From: Flavobacteriaceae bacterium | GTDB lineage: Bacteria > Bacteroidota > Bacteroidia > Flavobacteriales > Flavobacteriaceae | Length of the DNA stretch: 64,000 bases | Direction: 5' to 3' | Assembly: GCA_030683815.1 (NCBI GenBank) | Contig: JAUXPJ010000005.1 | Span: 1-64,000 of the forward strand | In this document: positions 43,119 through 52,207 of the stretch, piece after piece | How positions within the stretch are numbered: the stretch's first letter is position 1 | Layout: every line of letters starts with the position of its first letter | Program-made: the position numbers and the translations under genes | Notes under the pieces: generated by a model | What the model was told of the DNA's origin: nothing | Database searches by the model: none | Seen by the model: only the letters and a program-made list of their open reading frames with translations

Positions 43119-44537
43119 ATGCAGCAAAATAATTATAGTTCAGTGCTTACATTACCCATTTTTGAGTTGATTTCTTCAGTTTCAGAGGAAATGAATATAG
43201 AAACTTTTGTAATTGGCGGATTTGTACGTGATTATTTTTTGAAACGTAATTTTAAAAAAGATATTGATATTGTTGCTGTTGGAAACGGAATTGAACTTGC
43301 CGAAAAAGTAGCTTCAAAATTACCTCATCAACCAAAAGTGCAGGTTTTTAAAAATTATGGTACTGCGATGTTTAGATATCAAGATATTGATATCGAATTT
43401 GTTGGCGCTAGAAAAGAATCGTATTCAGAGGAAAGTCGCAATCCTTTAGTAGAAATTGGAACGCTGGAAGATGATCAAAAACGACGCGATTTTACCATCA
43501 ATGCCTTAGCTTTAAGTTTAAATAAAAATAATTACGGAGCTTTATCAGATCCGTTTAACGGAATGTTGCATTTGGAACAAAAGTGTATCAAAACACCCTT
43601 AAATCCGGATATCACCTATTCTGATGATCCGCTTAGAATGTTGCGCGCCATCCGTTTTGCTGCACAATTGCAGTTTGAAATCCATACCGATTCGTTTGAA
43701 GCCATCAAAAGAAATGCCTATCGAATTGAAATTATTTCCGGTGAAAGAATTGTAGATGAATTGCATAAAATTTTGCTGACCAATCAACCCTCCAAAGGAT
43801 TTATTTTATTGGAAGAAACAGGATTGTTAGCATTGGTTTTGCCCGAACTTACAGCATTGAAAGGTGTAGAAGAAGAGGAAGGTCAAAAACATAAAGACAA
43901 TTTTTATCATACGCTCGAAGTGGTGGATAATATTGCCAAACATACCGATGATATTTGGTTGCGATGGGCAGCTTTATTACACGATATTGGTAAAGTGCCA
44001 AGTAAAAAGTTCAATAAAACATTGGGTTGGACGTTTCACGGACATGAATTTACGGGCTCTAAGATGGTTTATAAACTGTTTAAACGCCTTCATATGCCGT
44101 TGAACAATAAAATGAAATTGGTTCAAAAATTGGTATTATTGAGTTCTCGTCCTATCGTACTTTCACAAGAAGTTACAGATGCTGCAGTTCGCAGATTGGT
44201 ATTCGATGCCGGCGATGATATAGATGTGTTAATGACTTTATGTGAGGCAGATATTACCACCAAAAATCCTGCGCGGAAGAAAATATACCTTCATAATTTC
44301 AAAATTGTTCGTCAGAAAATAAAAGAAGTGGAAGAACGCGATCATGTGCGTAATTTTCAACCCCCTATTTCTGGTGAGTTGATTATGGAAACCTTTAATT
44401 TGCAACCTTGCAGAGAAATTGGTCTGATTAAAGAAGCCATTAAAGAAGCCATTTTAGAAGGCGAAATCCCCAATGAATTTAATGCCTCTTATCAATTTAT
44501 GCTAAAAAAAGCAAAAGAATTGGGTTTGGTAATTTAA
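43119..44537 (+). CDS. CCA tRNA nucleotidyltransferase / poly(A) polymerase family with HD domain
   Basis: 472 residues. The class II nucleotidyltransferase head has [11 protein letters not shown] and the DxD of KDIDIVAVG, then [11 protein letters not shown] and [12 protein letters not shown]. An HD domain follows ([10 protein letters not shown], about 290). The CCA-adding activity adds CCA to tRNA 3' ends; the HD domain may be a phosphatase or phosphodiesterase. Co-transcribed with the tsaC/sua5-type gene just before. Confidence 0.9.
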   Translation: MQQNNYSSVLTLPIFELISSVSEEMNIETFVIGGFVRDYFLKRNFKKDIDIVAVGNGIELAEKVASKLPHQPKVQVFKNYGTAMFRYQDIDIEFVGARKESYSEESRNPLVEIGTLEDDQKRRDFTINALALSLNKNNYGALSDPFNGMLHLEQKCIKTPLNPDITYSDDPLRMLRAIRFAAQLQFEIHTDSFEAIKRNAYRIEIISGERIVDELHKILLTNQPSKGFILLEETGLLALVLPELTALKGVEEEEGQKHKDNFYHTLEVVDNIAKHTDDIWLRWAALLHDIGKVPSKKFNKTLGWTFHGHEFTGSKMVYKLFKRLHMPLNNKMKLVQKLVLLSSRPIVLSQEVTDAAVRRLVFDAGDDIDVLMTLCEADITTKNPARKKIYLHNFKIVRQKIKEVEERDHVRNFQPPISGELIMETFNLQPCREIGLIKEAIKEAILEGEIPNEFNASYQFMLKKAKELGLVI

Positions 44538-44607
44538 TTTTGTAATGTTAGAAAGTTGAATTAATATAATTTCCCCTTTTCGCTTAATTCTTTTCGCTAT
44601 TTGCTAA

Positions 44608-46440
44608 TTAAAAAGACTGCATCGAAACCAATTTTTCGTAAATACCTTTTTTGCCGATTAATTCATCGTGTTTTCCTTGCTCAACAATTTTTCCTTTGTG
44701 CATCACCACAATTAAATCTGCTTTTTGAATGGTTGATAATCGATGCGCAATGACTAAAGAAGTTCGGTTTTGCATCATTTTATCAAAGGCCTTTTGTACC
44801 AATTGTTCCGATTCGGTATCCAAAGCAGAAGTAGCTTCATCTAATACCATAATTGGTGGATTTTTTAAAACTGCACGAGCTATACTGATCCGTTGTTTTT
44901 GTCCGCCCGATAATTTATTGCCGCTATCACCAATATTGGTGTTGATTCCTTGAGGTAAATCAACTACAAATTCATAGGCATTGGCAATTTTTAACGCTTC
45001 AATTACTTGTTCATCGGTTGCATTGCAATCGCCAATTTTAACATTGTTTTTGACGGAATCATTAAATAATAAAGAATCTTGTGTTACTAAACCAATTTGT
45101 TGGCGCAATGATTTTTTTGTCAGATTTTTAATATCAACCCCATCCATTTTAATCACACCTTTATTAACGTCATAAAAACGGGTAATTAAATTGGCTATGG
45201 TCGATTTTCCACTGCCGGATTGACCAACTAAAGCAACGGTTTGCCCTTTCGGAATTGTTAATGTGAAATTTTTCAAAACCATTTCATTTTCATATTTAAA
45301 TGAAATATTTTCAAAGCTGACCGCATTTTCAAATGATTTTATTTGAATAGCTTCTTTTATATCTGGAATGGTATCTTCTGTATTTAGTATTTCCAAAATC
45401 CGTTCTGCGGCTGCATTTCCTTTTCTCACACTGTAACCTGCTTTAGAAATAGCTTTTGCCGGAGTTAAAATGTTGTATGCCAATCCTATATAAGATAGAA
45501 AAATAGCGGGTTCTAAACTTTTATCAATAAAAACTAAATTACCGCCATACCATAACAAACCGGCAATGACTAAGATTCCTAAAAATTCACTGGCTGGTGA
45601 AGCTAAATTTTGACGATTCAATAATTTATTGGAAATCGTAAAAAATCGATTGGTAGAAGTTTGAAATTTTTCGTTAAAATTTTCTTCAGAATTAAAACTT
45701 TTAATCACTTTTAATCCGGTAATGGTTTCATCTAAAAGCGATAAAAAATGTCCTTGTTCTTGTTGTGCTTTGTCTGATTGTCGTTTTAATTTTTTACCGA
45801 TTGCCGAAATAATAAATCCTGAGATGGGAATAAAAATAAAGACAAACAAGGTCAATTTCGGACTCAAAAAGAACATCGTAAAAATGGTAAACAATATAGT
45901 AAGAGGTTCTCTTACAATGAGTTCTAATATCGATAAAAAGGAATGTTGTATCTCTAAAACATCTGTAGAAATTCTTGAAATGACATCACCTTTTCTTTTT
46001 TCTGAGAAAAAGGAAACGGGTAAAGAAACTACTTTGCCGTACAATTCATTTCTGATATCTTTCAAAACACCATTTCGCAAAAAGGTGATGAAATACATCG
46101 CCAGATAATTAAAGATATTTTTCAATAAGAAAATCGAAATAATAACGATTATCATATAAGTTAATACCTGAAATTTTCCGTCAGTTTTGATTCCTTCTGC
46201 GATATAAAAATTGAGTGAATCAACAAAGAAATCTTTTAAACTTGAGATTCCCGCATAAATTGGTTTGGTGGTAACCGGATTTAAATCAGTTTCATTGAAC
46301 AAAACTTTAAGCATAGGAATCAATGCCACAAAAGAAAGCGCACTGAATAAGGCGTAAAAAATATTGGCGATGATATTTAAAATTCCGTAAATTTTATAGG
46401 GAATTGCAAATCGAAATATTTCTTTAAAATAATTCATCAT
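44608..46440 (-). CDS. ABC exporter, MsbA-like half transporter
   Basis: 610 residues: six N-terminal transmembrane helices (about 1-350) fused to an ATPase with Walker A GQSGSGKST, signature LSGGQKQRISIARA and Walker B IMVLDEATSALD. It would act as a homodimer. The length and match resemble MsbA-type lipid flippases common in Bacteroidota. Drug or peptide export is possible; the substrate cannot be inferred from sequence. The nearest upstream gene on its strand is the phosphomutase at 46492. Confidence 0.88.
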   Translation of the reverse strand: MMNYFKEIFRFAIPYKIYGILNIIANIFYALFSALSFVALIPMLKVLFNETDLNPVTTKPIYAGISSLKDFFVDSLNFYIAEGIKTDGKFQVLTYMIIVIISIFLLKNIFNYLAMYFITFLRNGVLKDIRNELYGKVVSLPVSFFSEKRKGDVISRISTDVLEIQHSFLSILELIVREPLTILFTIFTMFFLSPKLTLFVFIFIPISGFIISAIGKKLKRQSDKAQQEQGHFLSLLDETITGLKVIKSFNSEENFNEKFQTSTNRFFTISNKLLNRQNLASPASEFLGILVIAGLLWYGGNLVFIDKSLEPAIFLSYIGLAYNILTPAKAISKAGYSVRKGNAAAERILEILNTEDTIPDIKEAIQIKSFENAVSFENISFKYENEMVLKNFTLTIPKGQTVALVGQSGSGKSTIANLITRFYDVNKGVIKMDGVDIKNLTKKSLRQQIGLVTQDSLLFNDSVKNNVKIGDCNATDEQVIEALKIANAYEFVVDLPQGINTNIGDSGNKLSGGQKQRISIARAVLKNPPIMVLDEATSALDTESEQLVQKAFDKMMQNRTSLVIAHRLSTIQKADLIVVMHKGKIVEQGKHDELIGKKGIYEKLVSMQSF

Positions 46441-46491
46441 ATTTTTTATTGATTAGTTTTCAGAACTTCCAAAAAGGGAAGTTTAGAAAAT

Positions 46492-48204
46492 TTATAGATT
46501 TAATTCTTTGATAATTCTTTGAATTTTAGCGTCTAAAGTTTGCTCAACAATTGGAGCGTCTTTAACGGTATCTAAAACTGATTTAACGCTGAAATAAAAT
46601 TTTATTTTGGGCTCCGTTCCGCTGGGTCTTGCCGCCACTGAAGTTCCGTCTTCCATTTCATAAATCAGCACATTGGATTTTGGAATATCAATAGTGATTT
46701 TTTCGCCTGTAAGCAGATTTGTTTTGATAGATGATTGATAATCATTGATAAAAATCACTTTAGCACCATCGATTTCGGTCAGCGGATTTTCGCGTAAATC
46801 AACCATCATTTGAGCTATTTTTTCGGCTCCATCCATTCCTTTTTTTACGATAGAAATGAGATGCTCTTTGTAAAAATGGTGTTTTTGATACAATTTCAAC
46901 AGTTCTTCGTAAAATGAACTTCCGTTAGATTTGGCATCTGCAGCAATTTCACAAGCCAGTAAAGTAGCAGTAACCGCATCTTTATCGCGGATAAAATCGC
47001 CAATCATAAATCCGAAACTTTCTTCACCGCCACCAATAAATTCTTGATGACTATTTTCTCGAATCATTTTGGCTATCCATTTGAATCCTGTTAAACCAAT
47101 TTTAGTTTCGACCCCGTAACTCGCTGTAATTTCTTTTACCAAATTGGTAGAAACAATGGTGGAAGCAATAAATTGATTCCCGTTGAGTTTACCTGCTTCT
47201 TGCCATTTTTTCAGCAGAAAATCACTCATCATACTCATTGCCTGATTTCCGTTGAGTAAAATCATCTTGCCTTCTAAATCTCGTACGGCAATTCCAACGC
47301 GGTCGCTATCAGGGTCAGTTCCGATAACGATATCTCCCTGAACCTTATCGGCTAAATCCAAGGCCATTTTTAAAGCTGCCGGTTCCTCGGGATTGGGAGA
47401 TTCAACCGTTGGAAAATTCCCATCGGGTTTTCTTTGTTCTTCAACAATAAAAACGTTGGTATAACCTGCTTTGGCTAAGCAATCTGGAATAATTTTGATG
47501 GATGTTCCGTGTAAAGAGGTGAAAACCACTTTTAGATTTTCTTTTCCTGAAGTATTAAAAGTACCATTTTTGATGGATGCATCGATAAAAGCTTCATCAA
47601 TTGCCAAACTTACATATTCAATGAGCGATTCGTTGGATTTAAAATTGATTTCAGAAAATGCAACTTTAGCAACTTCCGCAATAATTTCATGATCTTGTGG
47701 CGGAACAATTTGCGCTCCGTCATTCCAATAAACTTTATAACCGTTATATTCCGGCGGATTGTGAGATGCGGTTAAAACGATGCCGGCATCACAACTTAAA
47801 TATCGAACGGCAAAAGATAATTCTGGTGTTGGTCGCATTTCATCAAAAAGGAAAACTTTGATGTTGTTGGCAGCAAATACATCAGCCACAATTTTCGCAA
47901 AAGTATTGCTGTTATGGCGACAATCGTACGCAATGGCTACTTTTAAATCTTTATTGGGAAATGTTTTGATTAAATAATTGGAAAGTCCCTGAGTGGCCTG
48001 TCCCAACGTATATTTATTAATTCTGTTGATTCCGGCGCCCATAATTCCGCGCATTCCGCCCGTACCAAATTCCATATTTTTATAAAATCGGTCAGTGAGT
48101 TGTTCAGGATAATTATCAATTAAATTTTGTATTTCCTGACGCGTAGTTTCGTCAAAAGTATCAGAAAGCCACAATTGTGCTTTGGCTAAAATTTCTTTAT
48201 TCAT
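46492..48204 (-). CDS. Phosphoglucomutase / phosphomannomutase
   Basis: 570 residues of alpha-D-phosphohexomutase. The phosphoserine loop is TASHNPPEYNGYKVYW, the metal loop GTDPDSDRVGIAV, the sugar-binding loop GGEESFGFMIG and the phosphate-binding RPSGTEPKIKFYFS. This length matches PgcA-type phosphoglucomutases of Gram-positives and Bacteroidota. It interconverts glucose-1-phosphate and glucose-6-phosphate for central and envelope metabolism. A -7 box stands 22 bp upstream. Confidence 0.93.
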   Translation of the reverse strand: MNKEILAKAQLWLSDTFDETTRQEIQNLIDNYPEQLTDRFYKNMEFGTGGMRGIMGAGINRINKYTLGQATQGLSNYLIKTFPNKDLKVAIAYDCRHNSNTFAKIVADVFAANNIKVFLFDEMRPTPELSFAVRYLSCDAGIVLTASHNPPEYNGYKVYWNDGAQIVPPQDHEIIAEVAKVAFSEINFKSNESLIEYVSLAIDEAFIDASIKNGTFNTSGKENLKVVFTSLHGTSIKIIPDCLAKAGYTNVFIVEEQRKPDGNFPTVESPNPEEPAALKMALDLADKVQGDIVIGTDPDSDRVGIAVRDLEGKMILLNGNQAMSMMSDFLLKKWQEAGKLNGNQFIASTIVSTNLVKEITASYGVETKIGLTGFKWIAKMIRENSHQEFIGGGEESFGFMIGDFIRDKDAVTATLLACEIAADAKSNGSSFYEELLKLYQKHHFYKEHLISIVKKGMDGAEKIAQMMVDLRENPLTEIDGAKVIFINDYQSSIKTNLLTGEKITIDIPKSNVLIYEMEDGTSVAARPSGTEPKIKFYFSVKSVLDTVKDAPIVEQTLDAKIQRIIKELNL

Positions 48205-48225
48205 GTTGATTTAAAATATAAACCG

Positions 48226-48233
48226 CAAAGATA
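48226..48233 (-). promoter_or_regulatory. -7 box before the phosphoglucomutase gene
   Basis: TATCTTTG on the minus strand, 22 bp before the ATG. No good -33 element. Confidence 0.4.
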
Positions 48234-48251
48234 TTAAATTGCAGTAAAAGA

Positions 48252-48602
48252 TTAATTTCTTGTGTCTTTCCAGATTAATACTTCATTAGTAGCTGTTTGA
48301 AAAAAATCAGAACATCTACCATCACCCATACCGGTAATTCCTCCATCAGGAAAACAGATAACATTACAATTAACATCGTAAAGCGTGTTATATTGATCAC
48401 AACAATCGGAAGTAATATAAAATACCGTTTTACCTTTGTATTGATAACTATACACAGAACGTGGTGGATTGCTGACTTTTTCTCTTTTAAATTGTTCTAT
48501 TTTTTCTCTAATACAAGAAGTGGCTCCATCTTCGTCAATAATTTCATCGCAAGAAAAATTGAAAGGGATTAAAAACAATAGAATTAGCAGATAGAATTTC
48601 AT
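48252..48602 (-). CDS. Small cysteine-rich lipoprotein (DUF6970-like)
   Basis: 116 residues. Lipoprotein signal with lipobox FNFSC (Cys18). The mature part has several cysteines (CIREK, DCCDQY, VNCNVICFPDGG, GRCSDF) likely to form disulfides outside the cell membrane, and a conserved SYQYKGKTVFYITSDCC. I recall this as the DUF6970 family. Function unknown. It starts 11 bp from the GT2 gene stop and is probably co-transcribed with it. Confidence 0.7.
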   Translation of the reverse strand: MKFYLLILLFLIPFNFSCDEIIDEDGATSCIREKIEQFKREKVSNPPRSVYSYQYKGKTVFYITSDCCDQYNTLYDVNCNVICFPDGGITGMGDGRCSDFFQTATNEVLIWKDTRN

Positions 48603-48613
48603 TTTAATACAAT

Positions 48614-49573
48614 TTAAATATTTACTTCACTTTTTATTTTGTAGCGAGCTTCATCTCGTTTTGTTCTCAAAATAATTTCACCCAAAAAACCGGCTAAAAA
48701 GAATTGAGTACCGATAATCATGGTGGCTAATGAAATATAAAACCAAGGATTGTCAGTTACTAAAATAGTTGGTTTGTGTAAATAAAAAAGATAGAAAAGT
48801 TTGTGAACACCGATATATGCTGCTGAAAGAAAACCAATTATAAACATTAAACTTCCGATAGCGCCAAAAAAGTGCATTGGTCTTTTGCCAAATTTGGATA
48901 AAAACCAAATAGAGATGAGATCTAAAAATCCGTTGATAAACCGTTCCATACCAAATTTAGTTATACCATATTTTCTGGCCTGATGTTGCACAACTTTTTC
49001 TCCAATTTTATTGAATCCGGCATTTTTTGCTAAAACAGGAATATAACGATGCATTTCTCCGTAAACATCTACATTTTTAATGACTTCATTTCTGTATGCT
49101 TTGAGTCCGCAATTAAAATCATTGAGATCTAAACCGGAAGTTTTTCTCGCCGCCCAATTAAATAATTTGGAAGGAATGTTTTTTCTGATTGCAGAATCAT
49201 AGCGCTTTTTTTTCCAGCCGGAAATAAGGTCAAAATTTCCTTCAGTAAGGAGTTTATATAATTCGGTAATTTCCTCCGGATTGTCTTGTAAATCAGCATC
49301 CATTGTAATGATAACTTCACCTTGAGCTATTTTAAAACCGGCATGAAGTGCTTGTGATTTTCCGTAGTTTTTTTGAAATCGAATACCTTTTACATTTTTA
49401 TTTTCTGCTGATAAAGATTCAATAACTTCCCAAGAAGTATCAGTGCTTCCATCATCAATAAAAATAATTTCATATAAAAAGCGATTGAATTGCATCACTT
49501 TTACAATCCAATCGTGTAATTCACGTAATGATTCGTCCTCGTTAAGTAGTGGAATAACTACGGATATATTCAT
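48614..49573 (-). CDS. Polyprenyl-phosphate-type family 2 glycosyltransferase
   Basis: 319 residues. The GT2 domain has ISVVIPLLNEDESL, IIFIDDGSTDTSW, TMDADLQDNP (DxD) and FNCGLKAYR, then two transmembrane helices near 235-300. This is the DPM1/undecaprenyl-phosphate glycosyltransferase arrangement that loads a sugar on a lipid carrier for envelope glycans or lipid A. It lies 20 bp from the DUF4199 gene upstream and 12 bp before the small lipoprotein gene. Confidence 0.87.
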   Translation of the reverse strand: MNISVVIPLLNEDESLRELHDWIVKVMQFNRFLYEIIFIDDGSTDTSWEVIESLSAENKNVKGIRFQKNYGKSQALHAGFKIAQGEVIITMDADLQDNPEEITELYKLLTEGNFDLISGWKKKRYDSAIRKNIPSKLFNWAARKTSGLDLNDFNCGLKAYRNEVIKNVDVYGEMHRYIPVLAKNAGFNKIGEKVVQHQARKYGITKFGMERFINGFLDLISIWFLSKFGKRPMHFFGAIGSLMFIIGFLSAAYIGVHKLFYLFYLHKPTILVTDNPWFYISLATMIIGTQFFLAGFLGEIILRTKRDEARYKIKSEVNI

Positions 49574-49592
49574 TTTAAAATATTATTTTTTG

Positions 49593-50129
49593 TTAATTAT
49601 TATAAGGATTTTCTTTACTTTTTTTCAAAAATAAAGAAGCAATCAGGGAAACAATCAATCCGAAAAATAAACTACCCATAATGGCAAAAGCAGCCATGGC
49701 ACCAGATGTAGTAAATTTTTTAGTCATATTTGCTGCCGCTTCTAATTGTTCATCAGTGAAGTCTGGATAACGCTCTAAAATTTGTTCTTGCTGTAAAATT
49801 AAAAGTTGATTGGCAAAATCGGGTTCAATATAGGTTACAAAAATGAGGGTGTAAATAACCGAAAGAATACCGCCCACCAAAGCGATTCCAACTCCAATTT
49901 TTAATCCTTCACCAATGGTTAAGAAACCTTCATTGGTTTGTTTAAATAAATAAATACCGTATCCAATAATCGCAAACATGGTGATAAAACTGAAAACAGA
50001 AACGGTCCAATCTTGCTCAAGATGTTTACCCATTGCATAGCGGATAACGGAAAAAATGATGGATAAAAATCCGAGAATTAATCCGTAATTTAGGATAAGT
50101 TGTTGTGTTTGGCTTTTTTGATTTTCCAT
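49593..50129 (-). CDS. DUF4199 membrane protein
   Basis: 178 residues with four transmembrane helices (about 11-30, 43-62, 75-100, 143-167). The layout, with GEGLKIGVGIALVGGI and a helical acidic loop (QQEQILERYPDFTDEQLEAAA), is that of the Bacteroidota DUF4199 family, often beside this type of glycosyltransferase. Function unknown. A TATATTTG box on the minus strand (50155-50162) stands about 26 bp upstream. Confidence 0.8.
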   Translation of the reverse strand: MENQKSQTQQLILNYGLILGFLSIIFSVIRYAMGKHLEQDWTVSVFSFITMFAIIGYGIYLFKQTNEGFLTIGEGLKIGVGIALVGGILSVIYTLIFVTYIEPDFANQLLILQQEQILERYPDFTDEQLEAAANMTKKFTTSGAMAAFAIMGSLFFGLIVSLIASLFLKKSKENPYNN

Positions 50130-50229
50130 TGTAATAAGTTTTAGTTAGATAAGCAAATATACTTAAATCGTTATAGCTGAGCGTTATTTTTGTAAAATTA
50201 TTACTTCAAAAAAATAGGGATAAATTCTG

Positions 50230-50259
50230 TTGTAAAATTGAAAAATGGTTGTAAATTTG
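50230..50259 (+). promoter_or_regulatory. SRP RNA promoter, both elements
   Basis: TTG (50230-50232), a 19-nt spacer and TAAATTTG (50252-50259) match the Bacteroidota consensus. Transcription should start near 50263, at the base of the RNA's closing stem. Confidence 0.65.
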
Positions 50260-50261
50260 CA

Positions 50262-50365
50262 CGAGGCAAGTCCTACACAACCAGCTCCTTTGGAATCCTC
50301 CAGGGCGGGAACGCAGCAAAGGTACTTAGTTGTAGCGGTGTGATGTAGGTAGCTTGCCTTTTTTT
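50262..50365 (+). ncRNA. ffs: Signal recognition particle RNA (small, 4.5S type)
   Basis: The apical domain has the conserved asymmetric and symmetric loops and tetraloop region around CCAGGGCGGGAACGCAGCAA (about 50300-50320), the Ffh-binding signature. The 5' segment AGGCAAG (50264-50270) pairs with CTTGCC (50353-50358) and TCCTACA with TGTAGG, giving the long hairpin of about 100 nt. It has its own promoter and ends in a T-rich terminator. With Ffh protein it targets ribosomes to the membrane. Confidence 0.92.
50353..50365 (+). terminator. 3' end and T tract of SRP RNA
   Basis: CTTGCC, the 3' arm of the RNA's closing stem, is followed by seven T residues, so the long hairpin itself is the terminator. 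Confidence 0.75.
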
Positions 50366-50390
50366 ATTCCATCCTCAATCCTTCCCAATG

Positions 50391-50550
50391 TAAATTAAAA
50401 ATTAAAAATGAAAAATTAGCTGTTTAATCGGTTAATTGATTTTGTATTAATCTTTTAATCTTTCAATCTTTCAACAATCTTTGAGTCTTTTATCTATAAT
50501 CTTTTATCTTTACAATTTTACAACTTTACAACTTTCAAACATTACAACTG
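50391..50550. repeat. Low-complexity word repeats between ffs and the SDR gene
   Basis: Short words recur: AATTAAAAATTAAAAATGAAAAATTA, then AATCTTTTAATCTTTCAATCTTTCAA, then TACAATTTTACAACTTTACAACTTT. No gene or promoter seen. Confidence 0.6.
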
Positions 50551-50553
50551 ATC

Positions 50554-51357
50554 ATGAAAAAAGTCGTTTTAGTTACCGGTGCTTCATCCGGAATAGGAGA
50601 AAAAATAGTGGAATATCTGTCAGAAAAAGGATTTACAGTGTACGGAACAAGTAGAAATCCGAATGTAGAAGTTAACAAATCTTTTGAAATGATTCCGATG
50701 GATGTTGTTGATAATGATTTAGTTACAAAAGCAATTAACTATATCGTTGAAATGGAAGGTCAGTTAGATATTCTCATCAACAATGCCGGAAAGGGAGTTG
50801 CCGGTCCGATTGAAGAAACGCCTTTAGAGGAAATTAAAGCAGCTTTTGACACTAATTTTTACGGATTAATTAATGTTACCAAAGCGGTTTTACCTCAAAT
50901 GCGTCAGCAAAAAAGTGGTTTAATCATCAACATCAGTTCTATTGCCGGGTATATGGGATTGCCGTATCGCGGGATTTATTCGGCCTCCAAGAGTGCGGTG
51001 AGTGTGATTTCTGAAGCGCTGAGTTCGGAAGTTCAACAATTCGGAATCAAAATAGTTGATGTTGCTCCGGGTGATTTTATGACCAATATCGCCGCGGGAA
51101 GATTTCATGCGCCGGTTTTAGAAACATCAGCATATCAATCATCTTATCAAAAAGTGCTGAATCAAATTGATGAAGAAGTCAATTTTGGCTTGGATACTTT
51201 AGTGATGGCAAAAGCGATTCATCAAATAATTTTAAAAAAGAATCCAAACTTACACTACAAAATTGGAAAACCCATGCAACGATTTTCAATCGTTTTAAAA
51301 CGAATTTTACCGGATAGGTTGTACGAAAAACTGATCCTGAATCATTATAAATTGTAA
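50554..51357 (+). CDS. Short-chain dehydrogenase/reductase
   Basis: 267 residues. NAD(P)-binding TGASSGIG (about 7-14), NNAGKG, and the catalytic Tyr-x3-Lys in YSASKSAV with the preceding Ser in INISSIAG. A classical SDR, likely NADPH-dependent given the general fold. Substrate unknown. Its stop overlaps the -7 box of the fsa gene. Confidence 0.88.
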   Translation: MKKVVLVTGASSGIGEKIVEYLSEKGFTVYGTSRNPNVEVNKSFEMIPMDVVDNDLVTKAINYIVEMEGQLDILINNAGKGVAGPIEETPLEEIKAAFDTNFYGLINVTKAVLPQMRQQKSGLIINISSIAGYMGLPYRGIYSASKSAVSVISEALSSEVQQFGIKIVDVAPGDFMTNIAAGRFHAPVLETSAYQSSYQKVLNQIDEEVNFGLDTLVMAKAIHQIILKKNPNLHYKIGKPMQRFSIVLKRILPDRLYEKLILNHYKL

Positions 51358-51362
51358 ATTTG
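51355..51362 (+). promoter_or_regulatory. -7 box of fsa, overlapping the SDR stop codon
   Basis: TAAATTTG matches TAnnTTTG; its first three bases are the TAA stop of the preceding gene. It lies 22 bp before the ATG at 51385. Confidence 0.45.
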
Positions 51363-51384
51363 CACAAACCAAAAAACAAAACTC

Positions 51385-52041
51385 ATGAAATTTTTTATTG
51401 ATACCGCCAATCTTGATCAAATAAAAGAGGCGCAAGCACTCGGAATTTTAGATGGTGTAACTACCAATCCGTCCTTGATGGCCAAAGAGGGAATTACCGG
51501 AAAAGATAATATTTTAAGCCATTATAAAGCCATTTGCGAAATAGTAGATGGCGATGTTAGTGCCGAAGTTATCGCTACCGATTTTGAAGGAATGATTAAA
51601 GAAGGCATGGAATTAGCGAACCTTCATCCTCAAATTGTGGTTAAAGTTCCGATGATTAAAGACGGAATTAAAGCCATCAAATATTTTTCGGATCACGATA
51701 TCAAAACAAATTGTACCTTGGTTTTTTCAGTCGGACAGGCCTTAATTGCCGCCAAAGCTGGTGCTACTTATGTTTCTCCTTTTATAGGTAGATTGGATGA
51801 TGTTTCTACCGATGGGATTCATTTGATAGAAGAAATCAGATTGGTTTTTGACAACTACGGTTACCAAACGCAAATTTTAGCAGCGTCTGTTCGTCATACC
51901 ATGCATATTGTTGATTGTGCCAAAGTGGGTGCTGATGTAATGACCGGACCTTTAAGCGCCATTTTGGGCTTGATAAAACATCCTTTGACCGATATTGGAC
52001 TTGCTCAGTTTTTAGCTGATTATCAGAAGGGGAATCCATAA
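51385..52041 (+). CDS. fsa: Fructose-6-phosphate aldolase / small transaldolase
   Basis: 218 residues, the short TalC/FSA group rather than full transaldolase (about 315). [16 protein letters not shown] and [14 protein letters not shown] are typical; the Schiff-base Lys is in [10 protein letters not shown] (about 84-93). It may act as fructose-6-phosphate aldolase or as a transaldolase in the pentose-phosphate pathway; the exact activity is not predictable from sequence. Ends before a shared terminator with uvrB. Confidence 0.9.
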   Translation: MKFFIDTANLDQIKEAQALGILDGVTTNPSLMAKEGITGKDNILSHYKAICEIVDGDVSAEVIATDFEGMIKEGMELANLHPQIVVKVPMIKDGIKAIKYFSDHDIKTNCTLVFSVGQALIAAKAGATYVSPFIGRLDDVSTDGIHLIEEIRLVFDNYGYQTQILAASVRHTMHIVDCAKVGADVMTGPLSAILGLIKHPLTDIGLAQFLADYQKGNP

Positions 52042-52082
52042 ATTTAAAGTTTAAATGTTAAATGTTGAATATTTAACTTACA

Positions 52083-52123
52083 GACCGATTAACTAATTAA
52101 CCGATTAACCGATTAACCGATTG
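52083..52123. repeat. Tandem 8-bp repeats between fsa and uvrB
   Basis: ATTAACCG occurs three times in tandem (52096-52119), preceded by ACCGATTAACTA and followed by ATTGAAC, so about five imperfect units. It lies between convergent genes and is not coding. Confidence 0.8.
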
Positions 52124-52146
52124 AACATTTCTAGAAACTATAAAAT

Positions 52147-52180
52147 AAAATCCCGAAACTTGACTGAGCTTCGGGATTTT
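52147..52180. terminator. Bidirectional terminator between fsa and uvrB
   Basis: AAAATCCCGAA pairs with TTCGGGATTTT around a 12-nt loop, with A and T tracts on each side. Confidence 0.9.
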
Positions 52181-52207
52181 TGTTTGATTACAATTTTAAG
52201 AACTTTA

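Noticed and set aside
52083-52123. CRISPR-like array
   Set aside because: Units are 8 bp in direct tandem without spacers; no cas genes in the window.
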